Assembly: GCA_030648815.1 (NCBI GenBank)
Contig: JAUSHA010000046.1
Coordinates: forward strand, 1-18,423
DNA from: a bacterium
GTDB lineage: Bacteria > Patescibacteriota > Minisyncoccia > Minisyncoccales > MHMH01
Direction of reading: 5' to 3'
Length of the DNA: 18,423 nt
Shown here: positions 1 through 6,465 of the stretch, one piece after another
How the letters are laid out: the number at the start of each line of letters is the position of its first letter
Position numbering within the stretch: the first letter of the stretch is position 1
Notes under the pieces: model-generated
Told to the model about the DNA's origin: nothing
The model's database searches: none
Seen by the model: only the letters and a program-made list of their open reading frames with translations
Program-made: the position numbers and the translations under genes

Positions 1-8
1 TCAGTTAG

Positions 9-30
9 TTCAATAAGTAAGCGCAACACT
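9..30 (+). repeat. IS30 left terminal inverted repeat
   Basis: Pairs with 1067-1088 at 18 of 22 positions. The inner 12 bases AAGCGCAACACT (19-30) are perfectly repeated, and the outer five are TTCAA. The exact outer boundary is not certain. Confidence 0.8.
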
Positions 31-46
31 CTGGTAAGATGAGTGT

Positions 47-1087
47 ATGCCATACCAACATCTATCTATAGAAGAGCGGGAAAGGATACAGCGCTGCCTC
101 TGGGAAAGGAAATCCATCAGAGATATTGCCAAGGAGTTAGATCGCTCAACTTCTTCCGTATCCAGGGAAATTAAGAGGAATCTTGATTCTATCGGCCGGC
201 GCGCATATATCCCAAGAGTTGCAAACCAGAGAGCTCTGCTGAAACGTAAAAGCAGGGGCAGGCACGAGAGGTTAAAAAACCAAGCGGTTCGCGATTACGT
301 CGTCAGCCGTCTTGAGCTCCGTTGGTCTCCCGAGCAGATAGCCAACAGGATGCGGCAAGACATTGGAGAAACCATATCCCACGAAGCCATTTACCAATTC
401 ATCTACTATCAGATTCACAGAGAAGGATACGGCTACCTAAGACCCGGCTGTCATGATTTGAGAATGTATCTCAGAAGAAGAAAAAAACGCAGAACTCGCA
501 AGGGCTGCAGGAGATGCCAGAGGATATTTAAAGAAAGAGGATCTTCCATCAACGAGAGGCCGGACGTCATCAACCAGAGAGCGAGGTTGGGCGACTGGGA
601 AGGAGATACCGTGGAATCAATTGACCACAAACCAGGAATCAATACTTTGGTGGAGAGAAAGACAGGAGTCGTCTTCATTACCAAGCTCGAAAGTAAAACT
701 AGCCAGGCCACGACAACAGCCGTAGCGGAAAGAATGGCGGTATTGCCCAAGGAAGCCAGGCGATCTCTCACCCGAGACAATGGACCAGAAAACCAGGATT
801 GGCAGACCATAGAAGAAAAGACCGGACTAAAATGCTACCATGCCAACGCCTACCATTCCTGGGAAAGAGGAACCAACGAAAATACTAACGGCTTGATCAG
901 GGATTATTTCCCCAAGAAAACTGATTTTACAATAATATCTCAAGAAGAAATACAAGAGGTTGAGAATCTTTTAAACAGTCGGCCGAGAAAACGACTCGGC
1001 TGGCTCACGCCCTTGGAGGTATTTTCAAAAGAATTAAACAGGTTTAATATTAGTATTAATATGCCAAGTGTTGCGCTTGCAGGTTGA
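47..1087 (+). CDS. IS30-family transposase (DDE)
   Basis: Catalyses cut-and-paste or circle-mediated transposition of the surrounding IS element. At 346 aa it has the usual IS30 length. Residues 4-45 form the IS30-type helix-turn-helix (SIEERERIQRCL, then IRDIAKELDRSTSSVSREI), which binds the terminal repeats. A very basic middle region (about 143-155) follows. The catalytic core is the retroviral-integrase-like DDE fold. The first Asp lies in DWEGDT (183-188), the second is Asp244 in DNG, and the third acid is Glu278 in GTNENTNG. The 33-residue gap between the second Asp and the Glu is the IS30 hallmark. The C-terminus LNSRPRKRLGWLTPLEVF is also typical. The ATG at 47 lies 16 bases inside the left repeat and has no clear Shine-Dalgarno sequence. 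No frameshift or stop interrupts it, so it is probably functional. Confidence 0.95.
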   Translation: MPYQHLSIEERERIQRCLWERKSIRDIAKELDRSTSSVSREIKRNLDSIGRRAYIPRVANQRALLKRKSRGRHERLKNQAVRDYVVSRLELRWSPEQIANRMRQDIGETISHEAIYQFIYYQIHREGYGYLRPGCHDLRMYLRRRKKRRTRKGCRRCQRIFKERGSSINERPDVINQRARLGDWEGDTVESIDHKPGINTLVERKTGVVFITKLESKTSQATTTAVAERMAVLPKEARRSLTRDNGPENQDWQTIEEKTGLKCYHANAYHSWERGTNENTNGLIRDYFPKKTDFTIISQEEIQEVENLLNSRPRKRLGWLTPLEVFSKELNRFNISINMPSVALAG

Positions 1088-1088
1088 A
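1067..1088 (-). repeat. IS30 right terminal inverted repeat
   Basis: Reverse-complement partner of 9-30. It overlaps the last codons and the stop (1085-1087) of the transposase. Confidence 0.8.
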
Positions 1089-1104
1089 TTCAGGTCTCAA
1101 AGTC

Positions 1105-1133
1105 TTGACATAAACAATGATACGTGCTATTAT
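1105..1133 (+). promoter_or_regulatory. Sigma70-type promoter of the orphan gene at 1210
   Basis: TTGACA (1105-1110, perfect -35) and TATTAT (1128-1133, 5 of 6 to the -10 consensus) are separated by the optimal 17 bp. Transcription should start near 1140, giving a leader of about 70 nt before the ATG at 1210. The promoter lies just 16 bp beyond the right end of the IS30 element but is not formed by it. It is the closest match to consensus in the window. Confidence 0.85.
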
Positions 1134-1209
1134 CACCAGAGTCGACTGCGGAACGGACTGGCCCAGTAAGCCTACCTAATTCCCAGCGATAAAAAGAAGG
1201 AGAAAGGCG

Positions 1210-1860
1210 ATGTCAGTTAATTTATACCTCAACGACAATGTCAGAAAAAGCGAATTGTTCAAAAGTGAGCCCTATCGTAATGGCACCGGCGATCAAATGA
1301 CTTTTGATGGCATGTCTATATTCGGCGAAAAAGGCCGACTGCATATCATATGGGGGAATGACGATCCCATTCCTGAAATACTAAAAAATCTGGTGGAGGA
1401 AGTCTCGTGTCATGAGGTAATTCCCCAAATGGGTCACAGGGAGTCTGGTATATATCGGCACGAGACCGCGGAATGTGAGCTTACCCCCGAAGATTACGGA
1501 AACGCCAAACGTGAAAAGCCGATGTACAGACTCAAGATTACCGCGAAAAATCTTGAGGATATCCAAGCGATTATGCACAAAATAAAAACCGGCACGATTT
1601 CTCCAGATGAAAGTTATGAGGGGAACCAGCATGGTAAAACTCGCCAGCAACTTGAAAATGAGCTTCTATCAACTCGGCAGGAGCTGGAAAGGCTTCGCGA
1701 GGAACGGAAAATAGCCATAAGCTATCGCAGTGACTTCATTGATGCGCACGAAAAGAATGCTCTCGTTCGCAATCTCGCCAATGACTTACTCGGCACCTTC
1801 CGTTGGCCACTCGTGAACCGACGAAGCTTGGCGAAAAAAATCGCCAAGATCCTCGATTAA
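1210..1860 (+). CDS. Hypothetical protein with C-terminal coiled coil
   Basis: Not recognised. The 216-aa product has no signal peptide or membrane segment and looks cytosolic. Residues about 28-115 form a mixed alpha/beta region (FGEKGRLHIIWG, then YRLKITAKNLEDIQAIMHKI, which reads like a beta strand followed by a helix). A hydrophilic linker follows (about 126-142), then a strongly predicted coiled coil (about 143-168: QQLENELLSTRQELERLREE). The C-terminus is basic and helical (RRSLAKKIAKIL). The start is fixed by AAGGAG (1197-1202), 7 nt before the ATG. The gene forms a complete single-gene transcription unit with its own consensus promoter and strong terminator, and lies beside an IS30 element, so it may be a recently acquired cassette. 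The coiled coil suggests oligomerisation, but the function is unknown. Confidence 0.8.
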   Translation: MSVNLYLNDNVRKSELFKSEPYRNGTGDQMTFDGMSIFGEKGRLHIIWGNDDPIPEILKNLVEEVSCHEVIPQMGHRESGIYRHETAECELTPEDYGNAKREKPMYRLKITAKNLEDIQAIMHKIKTGTISPDESYEGNQHGKTRQQLENELLSTRQELERLREERKIAISYRSDFIDAHEKNALVRNLANDLLGTFRWPLVNRRSLAKKIAKILD

Positions 1861-1867
1861 ATAATCA

Positions 1868-1914
1868 CCCCGTACCAAACAAGCCCCGTGCCTGTTTGGA
1901 CGGGGTTTTGTTTT
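1868..1914 (+). terminator. Rho-independent terminator after the orphan gene
   Basis: Thirteen-pair stem (CCCCGT and CCAAACA on the left, interrupted by one bulged A, pairing with TGTTTGG and ACGGGG on the right; 1868-1905), with an 11-nt loop, followed by TTTTGTTTT (1906-1914). It starts 8 nt after the stop codon. The convergent phosphomannomutase gene ends at 1925, so the stem may also slow transcription arriving from that side, but the U-rich tail favours the plus strand. Confidence 0.92.
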
Positions 1915-1924
1915 ACCTATTTAT

Positions 1925-3352
1925 TCAGGAAAGGGATTCGAGGTTGAGGTTGATGTTTGACTGCCAATCTGGTTCGTCGTAGCTGTGGAGAAGTTTGCTG
2001 ATGTATTGCTTCAGGTATTCGTATCTGTCATCTGTCTTCGCTTCAAATTTGATTGTCAGGTAGGGGGCGTTTTGCGAATAACGGATAACGAACATGGCGT
2101 CTTCAAAATCAACCCTCACGCCGTCCCCTGCCCGCTCATCATCAATGATTTGAGCATCTTGAAAATCTTTTTTCAGCGTCGGAGTGATTTTTTTTATCAA
2201 ATCAATTTTCTTATCGTCGGCGCAATATAGTTTTATTTCCGGGCTGGAGATGTATTTTGGAATAGCGGCCATGGCCGAAGAAAGCGATTGGTTGGTTTTT
2301 GCCAAATAGCTTAACAAGCGCAAAGTTGAATAAAGGCCGTCGTCATGATTATAGAAATCAGCTGAAAAAAAGAAATGGCCGGACAGCTCGCCGATAAAAG
2401 CCGCTTTAACTTCCTGATTCTTTTTCTTTAAAAAAGAATGGCCCGTCCGCCACATGAAAGGCTTGCCGCCATGTTTTAAAATTGTCTCCTCAACGGCTTT
2501 TGAGCAAAGAGTGTTGTACATAATGGTGGCTCCGGGATGTTCGCTTAAGACATCGGCCGCAAAAAGCGCCACTAAAACATCGTTCCACAGAATATTGCCC
2601 TTGTCGTCAACAATACCGATTCTGTCGCCGTCGGCATCGTAAGAAAATCCCATATCGGCTTTCTCTTGCAGAACTTTTTCTTTCAAACGCCGGGCAACAG
2701 CCAAGCTCGTCGGATCGGGAGTCCCCAAAGGAAAAGATGAATCCAGCTGGCAATTGCTCTCAACCACCTGGCATCCGGCCTTCCTTAACAAATCGGGGGC
2801 GACGGCTCCCGCAGTAGAACAGCTCGGGTCAATCACCACTTTAAACTTCTTTTTTATCGGCAACCTTTTAAGCAAATCGGCAAAATAATCTCGGCGGATA
2901 TCGCATACTTTGACGGAACCGATTTTTACGCCTTGCCGATAATCTTCTTTTTCTATTATTTCCCTTAACTCTTGAAGGCCTTCGGAGACTAAAGTTTCAG
3001 AGAATCCATTAGCGAGCTTGAAGCCGTTGTACTCAACAGGATTATGAGAAGCTGTCACGTAAATTCCTCCCTGGCAGTTAAGATGGTATTGCGACCAATA
3101 AAAAGTGCCGATGAGATTCAGGCCGATATTGATTACATCAATTCCGGACCAGCTCAAACCTTTAATAACGGCTTGGCTGTATTCCTGGCTTGTCGCCCTG
3201 GAATCAAAACTGACCACCGCCTCTTTTATGCCCCTACGAATTAAAAAAGCTCCGAAAGCTTTGCCGATATGTTCGGCTATTTCGGGATTAAGATCCTTGT
3301 TGACCAAACCGCGAATGTCATAGCCTCGAAATATGTAGGGGTTGACTTGCAT
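1925..3352 (-). CDS. manB: Phosphomannomutase/phosphoglucomutase
   Basis: Alpha-D-phosphohexomutase that interconverts 6-phospho and 1-phospho forms of mannose or glucose, supplying nucleotide-sugar synthesis for surface polysaccharides and glycoprotein glycans. At 475 aa it has the usual length of the AlgC/ManB (COG1109) family. All four active-site loops are visible in order: the phosphoserine loop TASHNP (Ser102), the Mg-binding loop DADGDR (239-244), the sugar-specificity loop GELSGH (321-326) and the phosphate-binding loop RYSQNAP (424-430). Substrate preference cannot be read from sequence. The ATG at 3352 has no Shine-Dalgarno sequence; a TATAAT lies 14 nt upstream on the minus strand, implying a leader of only a few bases. 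It diverges from rpsF across a 42-bp AT-rich gap and converges on the terminator at 1868-1914. The membrane glycan-type gene at 17242 is a possible pathway partner (inference). Confidence 0.93.
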   Translation of the reverse strand: MQVNPYIFRGYDIRGLVNKDLNPEIAEHIGKAFGAFLIRRGIKEAVVSFDSRATSQEYSQAVIKGLSWSGIDVINIGLNLIGTFYWSQYHLNCQGGIYVTASHNPVEYNGFKLANGFSETLVSEGLQELREIIEKEDYRQGVKIGSVKVCDIRRDYFADLLKRLPIKKKFKVVIDPSCSTAGAVAPDLLRKAGCQVVESNCQLDSSFPLGTPDPTSLAVARRLKEKVLQEKADMGFSYDADGDRIGIVDDKGNILWNDVLVALFAADVLSEHPGATIMYNTLCSKAVEETILKHGGKPFMWRTGHSFLKKKNQEVKAAFIGELSGHFFFSADFYNHDDGLYSTLRLLSYLAKTNQSLSSAMAAIPKYISSPEIKLYCADDKKIDLIKKITPTLKKDFQDAQIIDDERAGDGVRVDFEDAMFVIRYSQNAPYLTIKFEAKTDDRYEYLKQYISKLLHSYDEPDWQSNINLNLESLS

Positions 3353-3359
3353 AATATAA

Positions 3360-3388
3360 TTGACTTATTATATCATATATTATAGAAT
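3360..3388 (+). promoter_or_regulatory. Promoter of rpsF-ssb-rpsR, predicted to give a leaderless mRNA
   Basis: TTGACT (3360-3365) and TAGAAT (3383-3388) are spaced 17 bp apart. Only 6 nt (CAAAAC) separate the -10 element from the rpsF ATG, so the start site would fall on or beside the A of the ATG. No Shine-Dalgarno sequence exists. An alternative pair, TTGACT (3342-3347) and TATTAT (3366-3371), would leave a leader of about 17 nt, so the start site should be mapped. Confidence 0.6.
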
Positions 3389-3394
3389 CAAAAC

Positions 3395-3760
3395 ATGGCA
3401 AAACAATACGAATTGACCTATACGATTGATAAAAATCTGGCGCTTGATGAAGCAAACGCTCTTTTTGAGAGGGTGGTTTCTTATTTTCCTCAAGCTATTA
3501 CATCCGGAAAAGAACGCGACTTTTTCAGTTTGGAGTTTTATTCAGAGCCGGAAATAATCCAAGACCTTGAAAAAAAGATTAAGTCGGAACCTCAAATTAA
3601 AAAACATGTTATTATAAAAAAGGAGAAGATAAAAATAATGCGCATGCGAACTAAGACTAAAAATGCGCCGGAGCCGGTTTCGAGCCAAGAAGAGCAAAAG
3701 GTCGAAAAGGCGCAACTAAAAGAAATTGACGAAAAACTCAAACAAATTTTTGGAGAATAA
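3395..3760 (+). CDS. rpsF: 30S ribosomal protein S6, divergent
   Basis: S6 pairs with S18 on the platform of the small subunit. The start YELTYTID and the segment PEIIQDLEKKIKSEPQIKKHVIIKK match the first and last strands and helix 2 of the S6 ferredoxin-like fold. The middle part, which in ordinary S6 contains a conserved GKRRLAYPI-like hairpin, is reduced to a short SGKERDFFSLEFY stretch, so the core is smaller than usual. Residues about 85-121 are a charged tail (basic, then Lys/Glu-rich and probably helical) that brings the total to 121 aa. First gene of rpsF-ssb-rpsR, an order conserved across bacteria, which strongly supports the call despite divergence. The ssb ATG follows after 9 nt. 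Confidence 0.87.
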   Translation: MAKQYELTYTIDKNLALDEANALFERVVSYFPQAITSGKERDFFSLEFYSEPEIIQDLEKKIKSEPQIKKHVIIKKEKIKIMRMRTKTKNAPEPVSSQEEQKVEKAQLKEIDEKLKQIFGE

Positions 3761-3769
3761 AATATTCAT

Positions 3770-4237
3770 ATGAATTTAAACAAAGTTATACTTATCGGCA
3801 ATATAGCCGCCGAGCCTGAATTAAGAAGCACTTCTACCGGTAAAAACGTCTGTAATTTCAGAATTGCCACCAACCGCATCTGGAAAGATGCGGCCGGCCA
3901 ACAGCAAAAAGAAACTGAATTTCATACGATCGTCGCCTGGGGCAAGTTAGCTGAAATTGCTTCAAAATACTTGACTAAAGGCGCCCTGGCTATGGTTGAG
4001 GGAAGAATAAGAACGAGGTCGTGGCAGGATCCTTCCGGAGTTAAAAAATTTCGAACGGAAATCGTCGCCGAAGCTTTGCAGTTGGGACCAAAAAGAACGC
4101 CTGGTTCTTTCCCTAATTCGCCGGCATCGGAAGAAAAGAATGACGAAATACCCGTAATCGAGGAACCGAGACCCGCCTCCGAAAATTACGGCGAGGCGAG
4201 GGAAGAAGAAATTGACGTAAAAGACATACCGCTTTAA
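3770..4237 (+). CDS. ssb: Single-stranded DNA-binding protein
   Basis: Binds and protects single-stranded DNA in replication, recombination and repair, and recruits partner enzymes through its tail. The OB-fold spans residues 1-108, starting MNLNKVILIGNIAAEPELR and including the typical TEFHTIVAWGKLAE and EGRIRTRSW stretches. A Pro/Glu-rich disordered linker (109-144) leads to the acidic tip EEEIDVKDIPL. In most bacterial SSBs the last residue is Phe (DIPF) and fills a hydrophobic pocket on partner proteins; here it is Leu. GGAG lies at the end of rpsF, 14 nt before the ATG, too far to be a strong ribosome binding site; translational coupling is likely. The stop codon lies inside a large inverted repeat (4233-4290). 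Confidence 0.96.
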   Translation: MNLNKVILIGNIAAEPELRSTSTGKNVCNFRIATNRIWKDAAGQQQKETEFHTIVAWGKLAEIASKYLTKGALAMVEGRIRTRSWQDPSGVKKFRTEIVAEALQLGPKRTPGSFPNSPASEEKNDEIPVIEEPRPASENYGEAREEEIDVKDIPL

Positions 4238-4290
4238 TATGTTTAACGTTAAAGGTTGCGCCGTTAACCTTTAACGTTAAACATATTAAA
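4233..4290. repeat. Perfect 25-bp inverted repeat between ssb and rpsR
   Basis: The left arm 4233-4257 and right arm 4266-4290 are exact reverse complements, separated by 8 nt (GCGCCGTT). Each arm contains the 12-bp self-palindrome TTTAACGTTAAA (4242-4253 and 4270-4281). The left arm includes the ssb stop codon and the right arm ends 8 nt before the rpsR start. There is no U-tract after the stem, so it does not look like an intrinsic terminator. As RNA it would form a long AU-rich hairpin between two operon genes; as DNA it could be a mobile palindromic repeat. Confidence 0.9.
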
Positions 4291-4298
4291 TAGATTTC

Positions 4299-4496
4299 AT
4301 GAACTGCTATTTTTGTCAAAAAAACATACAAGCGATTGATTATAAGGATACCAAAACGCTCAAGCGTTTTATTTCCGGTTTGGGAAAAATCAGGCCAAAA
4401 AAAAGAACTGGAACGTGTTCCAGTCATCAAAGAAAGATTGCCAATGCCGTAAAAAGGGCAAGAAATTTAGGCCTGCTCTCCGCCACCAGAAAGTAA
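4299..4496 (+). CDS. rpsR: 30S ribosomal protein S18, zinc-binding form
   Basis: S18 partners S6 on the small-subunit platform. The 65-aa protein shows the family signature IDYKDTKTLKRFISGLGKIRPKKRTGTCSSHQRKI in two pieces (13-30 and 31-46) and the helical end AVKRARNLGLLSAT. It keeps the metal-binding set Cys3-x2-Cys6 and Cys40-x2-His43, so it is the C+ (zinc ribbon) version. The ATG follows the large inverted repeat by 8 nt and has no Shine-Dalgarno sequence. The last 10 codons overlap the last codons of the convergent recA gene (4467-4496), leaving no space for a terminator between them. Confidence 0.95.
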   Translation: MNCYFCQKNIQAIDYKDTKTLKRFISGLGKIRPKKRTGTCSSHQRKIANAVKRARNLGLLSATRK

Positions 4497-5483
4497 TTGC
4501 TTCCTGATTTTCTTTGCTAAATCAGGATTTTCTTTCAAGAATTTCTTTGACGCATCTATCCCCTGCCCTAATTGCTTATCTTCAAACTGGAGCCAGCTTC
4601 CGGCTTTTTTTATTACGCCATTTTTAACTCCCAAGCTGACTAGATCGGCAAGATAAGAAATGCCTTCGTTGTAATAAATGGCGAATTCGGCAATTTTAAA
4701 TGGAGCGGCCACTTTATTTTTGACAATTTTTGCCCTGATCATAGAACCTATTATTTGATCTCCCTGCTTTATCTGGGCTATCCTGCGCAAATCAATCCTC
4801 ACCGAAGCATAAAACTTAAGCGCCAGTCCGCCCGAAGTGGTTTCCGGATTGCCGAACATCACGCCAATTTTCATTCTGATTTGATTAATAAAAATTACCG
4901 AAGTTTTGCTTTTGGCGAGAACTCCTGATAATTTTCTTAAAGCTTGCGACATTAATCTCGCCTGAACGCCGATTGACGCATCGCCTATTTCTCCGGCTAT
5001 TTCAGACTTTGGAGACAGTGCCGCCACCGAATCAATGACAATGACGTCAACAGAGTTAGATCTGATTAATGTTTCCACGATTTGCAGGGCCTGCTCTCCG
5101 GAATCCGGCTGGGATATTAAAAGATCGTCAACCTTGACTCCGATTTTTCTGGCGTAATCAGGATCCATCGCATGTTCAGCGTCAACGAAAGCGGCAACGC
5201 CGCCTTTTTTTTGGGCTTCAGCGCAAACATGCAGGGCTAAAGTGCTTTTTCCGGTAGATTCCGGTCCCAAAATTTCTACAACCCTGCCTCTGGGAAACCC
5301 GCCTACGCCCAAAGCCAAATCAAGCGAAACTGAACCGGTGGGAATGACATCAATATCAACTGCCCTAACGTCCTTGAGCGACATTATGGCTCCCTCGCCA
5401 AACCTTTGTTTAATCTCATCAATAGCCTCTTGCAAATCACCGCTTATCTTTGACTTAATTTCCTCCTTTTTTTGTTTCGTCAT
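4467..5483 (-). CDS. recA: Recombinase RecA
   Basis: ATP-dependent strand-exchange protein for homologous recombination and, where present, the SOS response. Numbered from the chosen ATG (338 aa): Walker A GPESTGKST (73-81), Walker B VIVID (147-151), loop L2 with GNPETTSGG (211-219) followed by LALKFYASVR, and a normal C-terminal domain. Two in-frame starts exist: the ATG at 5498, which would add MYNNN, and the one at 5483. I prefer 5483 because TATAAT (5490-5495) ends exactly 6 nt before it, and the upstream ATG lies within or before this promoter and would not be in the transcript. No Shine-Dalgarno sequence is visible. The 3' end overlaps convergent rpsR by 30 bp. Confidence 0.97.
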   Translation of the reverse strand: MTKQKKEEIKSKISGDLQEAIDEIKQRFGEGAIMSLKDVRAVDIDVIPTGSVSLDLALGVGGFPRGRVVEILGPESTGKSTLALHVCAEAQKKGGVAAFVDAEHAMDPDYARKIGVKVDDLLISQPDSGEQALQIVETLIRSNSVDVIVIDSVAALSPKSEIAGEIGDASIGVQARLMSQALRKLSGVLAKSKTSVIFINQIRMKIGVMFGNPETTSGGLALKFYASVRIDLRRIAQIKQGDQIIGSMIRAKIVKNKVAAPFKIAEFAIYYNEGISYLADLVSLGVKNGVIKKAGSWLQFEDKQLGQGIDASKKFLKENPDLAKKIRKQLLSGGGEQA

Positions 5484-5489
5484 ATTATT

Positions 5490-5517
5490 ATTATACATTA
5501 TACAAACATAAACTCAA
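5490..5517 (-). promoter_or_regulatory. recA promoter, predicted to give a leaderless mRNA
   Basis: Reading the minus strand: TTGAGT (5517-5512), a 16-bp spacer, TATAAT (5495-5490), then 6 nt and ATG (5483). This is the same layout and the same -35 hexamer as the ftsK promoter. The -35 element touches the first hairpin of the tandem palindromes at 5516-5557. Confidence 0.65.
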
Positions 5518-5557
5518 ACTCTAGCAAACCAGAGTTTACAGACGCCCGACGTCTGTA
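5516..5557. repeat. Two tandem palindromes upstream of recA
   Basis: The first is AAACTCT (5516-5522) and AGAGTTT (5531-5537) around an 8-nt loop. The second is TACAGACG (5537-5544) and CGTCTGTA (5550-5557) around CCCGA; the two share base 5537. They lie between the stop of the prepilin/LamG gene (5563) and the recA -35 element. They could act as transcript 3' ends for the ftsK-prepilin unit, as an operator for recA, or be short interspersed repeats. No clear U-tract follows either. Confidence 0.65.
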
Positions 5558-5562
5558 GAATC

Positions 5563-6438
5563 TCACTTAATTACAAGATTTTGATGATTCTCCATGCCTT
5601 CGGCGTAATGCTTTTGAATTTCACCCAGCGTCAGGGCTTTTTCGTAAATGCGGACTTCGTCGATGAGGCCGTTGAAAAAACCGTAGCCGTGACTCATTAC
5701 GCCAATCCTTAAGTTCTGATTCGTTGCGGCAGTCACCCGCGAGTATATGCCGCTTGTTTGTTCATTAACCAACTTACCATCAAGAAAAAGCCTGATATAA
5801 GCGCTTCCCTTAAAAGTCCCCACAGCGTGATGCCATACGCCGGTTGAAACATTTCCAATCGGAACTGACGCATATACACCACCCATATCCACGCCGGAAG
5901 AAACTATGAACCCTAACCAAGAGCCGCCATATACTCTTTCGAGCCTAAACCCAACGTCTATACCTGCTTGGCGGTCCCACTTTGAAACTAATACGTCCAT
6001 CGAATAATCTGTGCTGTCCCATACATTTGATTTAAACCAAGCTTCAACTGTAAATTCTGCGAAGTTTGAGTTGAACAAAGAAGGATTGCCTAATTCCACA
6101 TAATCATTCACCCCGTCGAAGCTCAAAGCGTATTTGCCTGTTCCCACTCCGGCTGCTAAATGAGGGGTGTCGGAAGTAAAGACGGCTCCGTTGACTGCGC
6201 CGTGGTTGTTGTAGCCCGAGCCGTCTTTAGTGGGATTGGTTTGGTCGTCAAAACTCCATATACCTACGGCGTAAGCTCCCAGATTGCGCTGAAGCGACTG
6301 GCTAAATTCCAGAGTTTTGGTGATTTTAGCTTTTTCCCGAATGCCTGCCATGGAAACTAAAACCACGCTGGCTAACAGGCCAATAATGGCAATGACAACT
6401 AAAAGCTCAATTAAAGTAAATGATCTTGATCTTATCAT
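5563..6438 (-). CDS. Type IV prepilin-like protein with LamG (concanavalin A-like) domain
   Basis: A probable surface-exposed pilin-like adhesin. Residues 1-30 are a class III prepilin signal: short basic leader MIRSRS, then FTLIELLVVIAIIGLLASVV. Cleavage would fall between Ser6 and Phe7, with Glu11 as the conserved Glu5 of the mature pilin. The usual Gly before the cleavage site is Ser here. After a short helix, residues about 58-280 form a LamG/laminin_G_3 domain (AYAVGIWSFDD; ALSFDGVNDYVELG; FTVEAWFKS; WHHAVGTFKG; RLFLDGKLV; GLIDEVRIYEKAL). The chosen start is the ATG at 6438; the codon before it is TTG. It follows ftsK on the same strand with a 27-nt gap and is probably co-transcribed. 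The ligand is unknown, carbohydrate or protein being possible. No pilus assembly genes lie in the window. Confidence 0.9.
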   Translation of the reverse strand: MIRSRSFTLIELLVVIAIIGLLASVVLVSMAGIREKAKITKTLEFSQSLQRNLGAYAVGIWSFDDQTNPTKDGSGYNNHGAVNGAVFTSDTPHLAAGVGTGKYALSFDGVNDYVELGNPSLFNSNFAEFTVEAWFKSNVWDSTDYSMDVLVSKWDRQAGIDVGFRLERVYGGSWLGFIVSSGVDMGGVYASVPIGNVSTGVWHHAVGTFKGSAYIRLFLDGKLVNEQTSGIYSRVTAATNQNLRIGVMSHGYGFFNGLIDEVRIYEKALTLGEIQKHYAEGMENHQNLVIK

Positions 6439-6465
6439 CAAGTATTGAACCTCGTAGGTTAATGG

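Larger units (their letters stand above)
9..1088 (+). mobile_element. IS30-family insertion sequence, apparently complete
   Basis: One transposase gene is bounded by imperfect terminal inverted repeats. The left end (9-30) and the reverse complement of the right end (1067-1088) agree at 18 of 22 positions: an outer TTCAA block, a divergent 5-base stretch, then a perfect 12-base block AAGCGCAACACT. The transposase stop codon lies inside the right repeat, as is common in compact IS elements. The reading frame is unbroken and the catalytic residues are present, so the copy may be active. IS30 elements usually make very short target duplications, and none can be assigned with confidence because only 8 bases of left flank are visible. 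The element lies directly upstream of the promoter of the orphan gene at 1210. Confidence 0.85.

Noticed and set aside
451..810. Minus-strand open frame inside the transposase
   Set aside because: Shadow of a gene with clear catalytic motifs; no start signals of its own and no family resemblance.
1..1093. TCAG at 1-4 and at 1090-1093 as a target-site duplication of IS30
   Set aside because: It lies at unequal distances from the two repeat ends (4 bp left, 1 bp right), is longer than the usual IS30 duplication, and the left flank is cut off by the window, so it could be chance.
1157..1167. Palindrome ACTGGCCCAGT in the leader of the orphan gene as an operator
   Set aside because: Short arms with a single central base cannot form an RNA hairpin, and such short palindromes are expected by chance.
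5484..5498. ATG at 5498 as the recA start
   Set aside because: It lies within the promoter, next to the -10 element, and would add only MYNNN, which is not part of the RecA fold.
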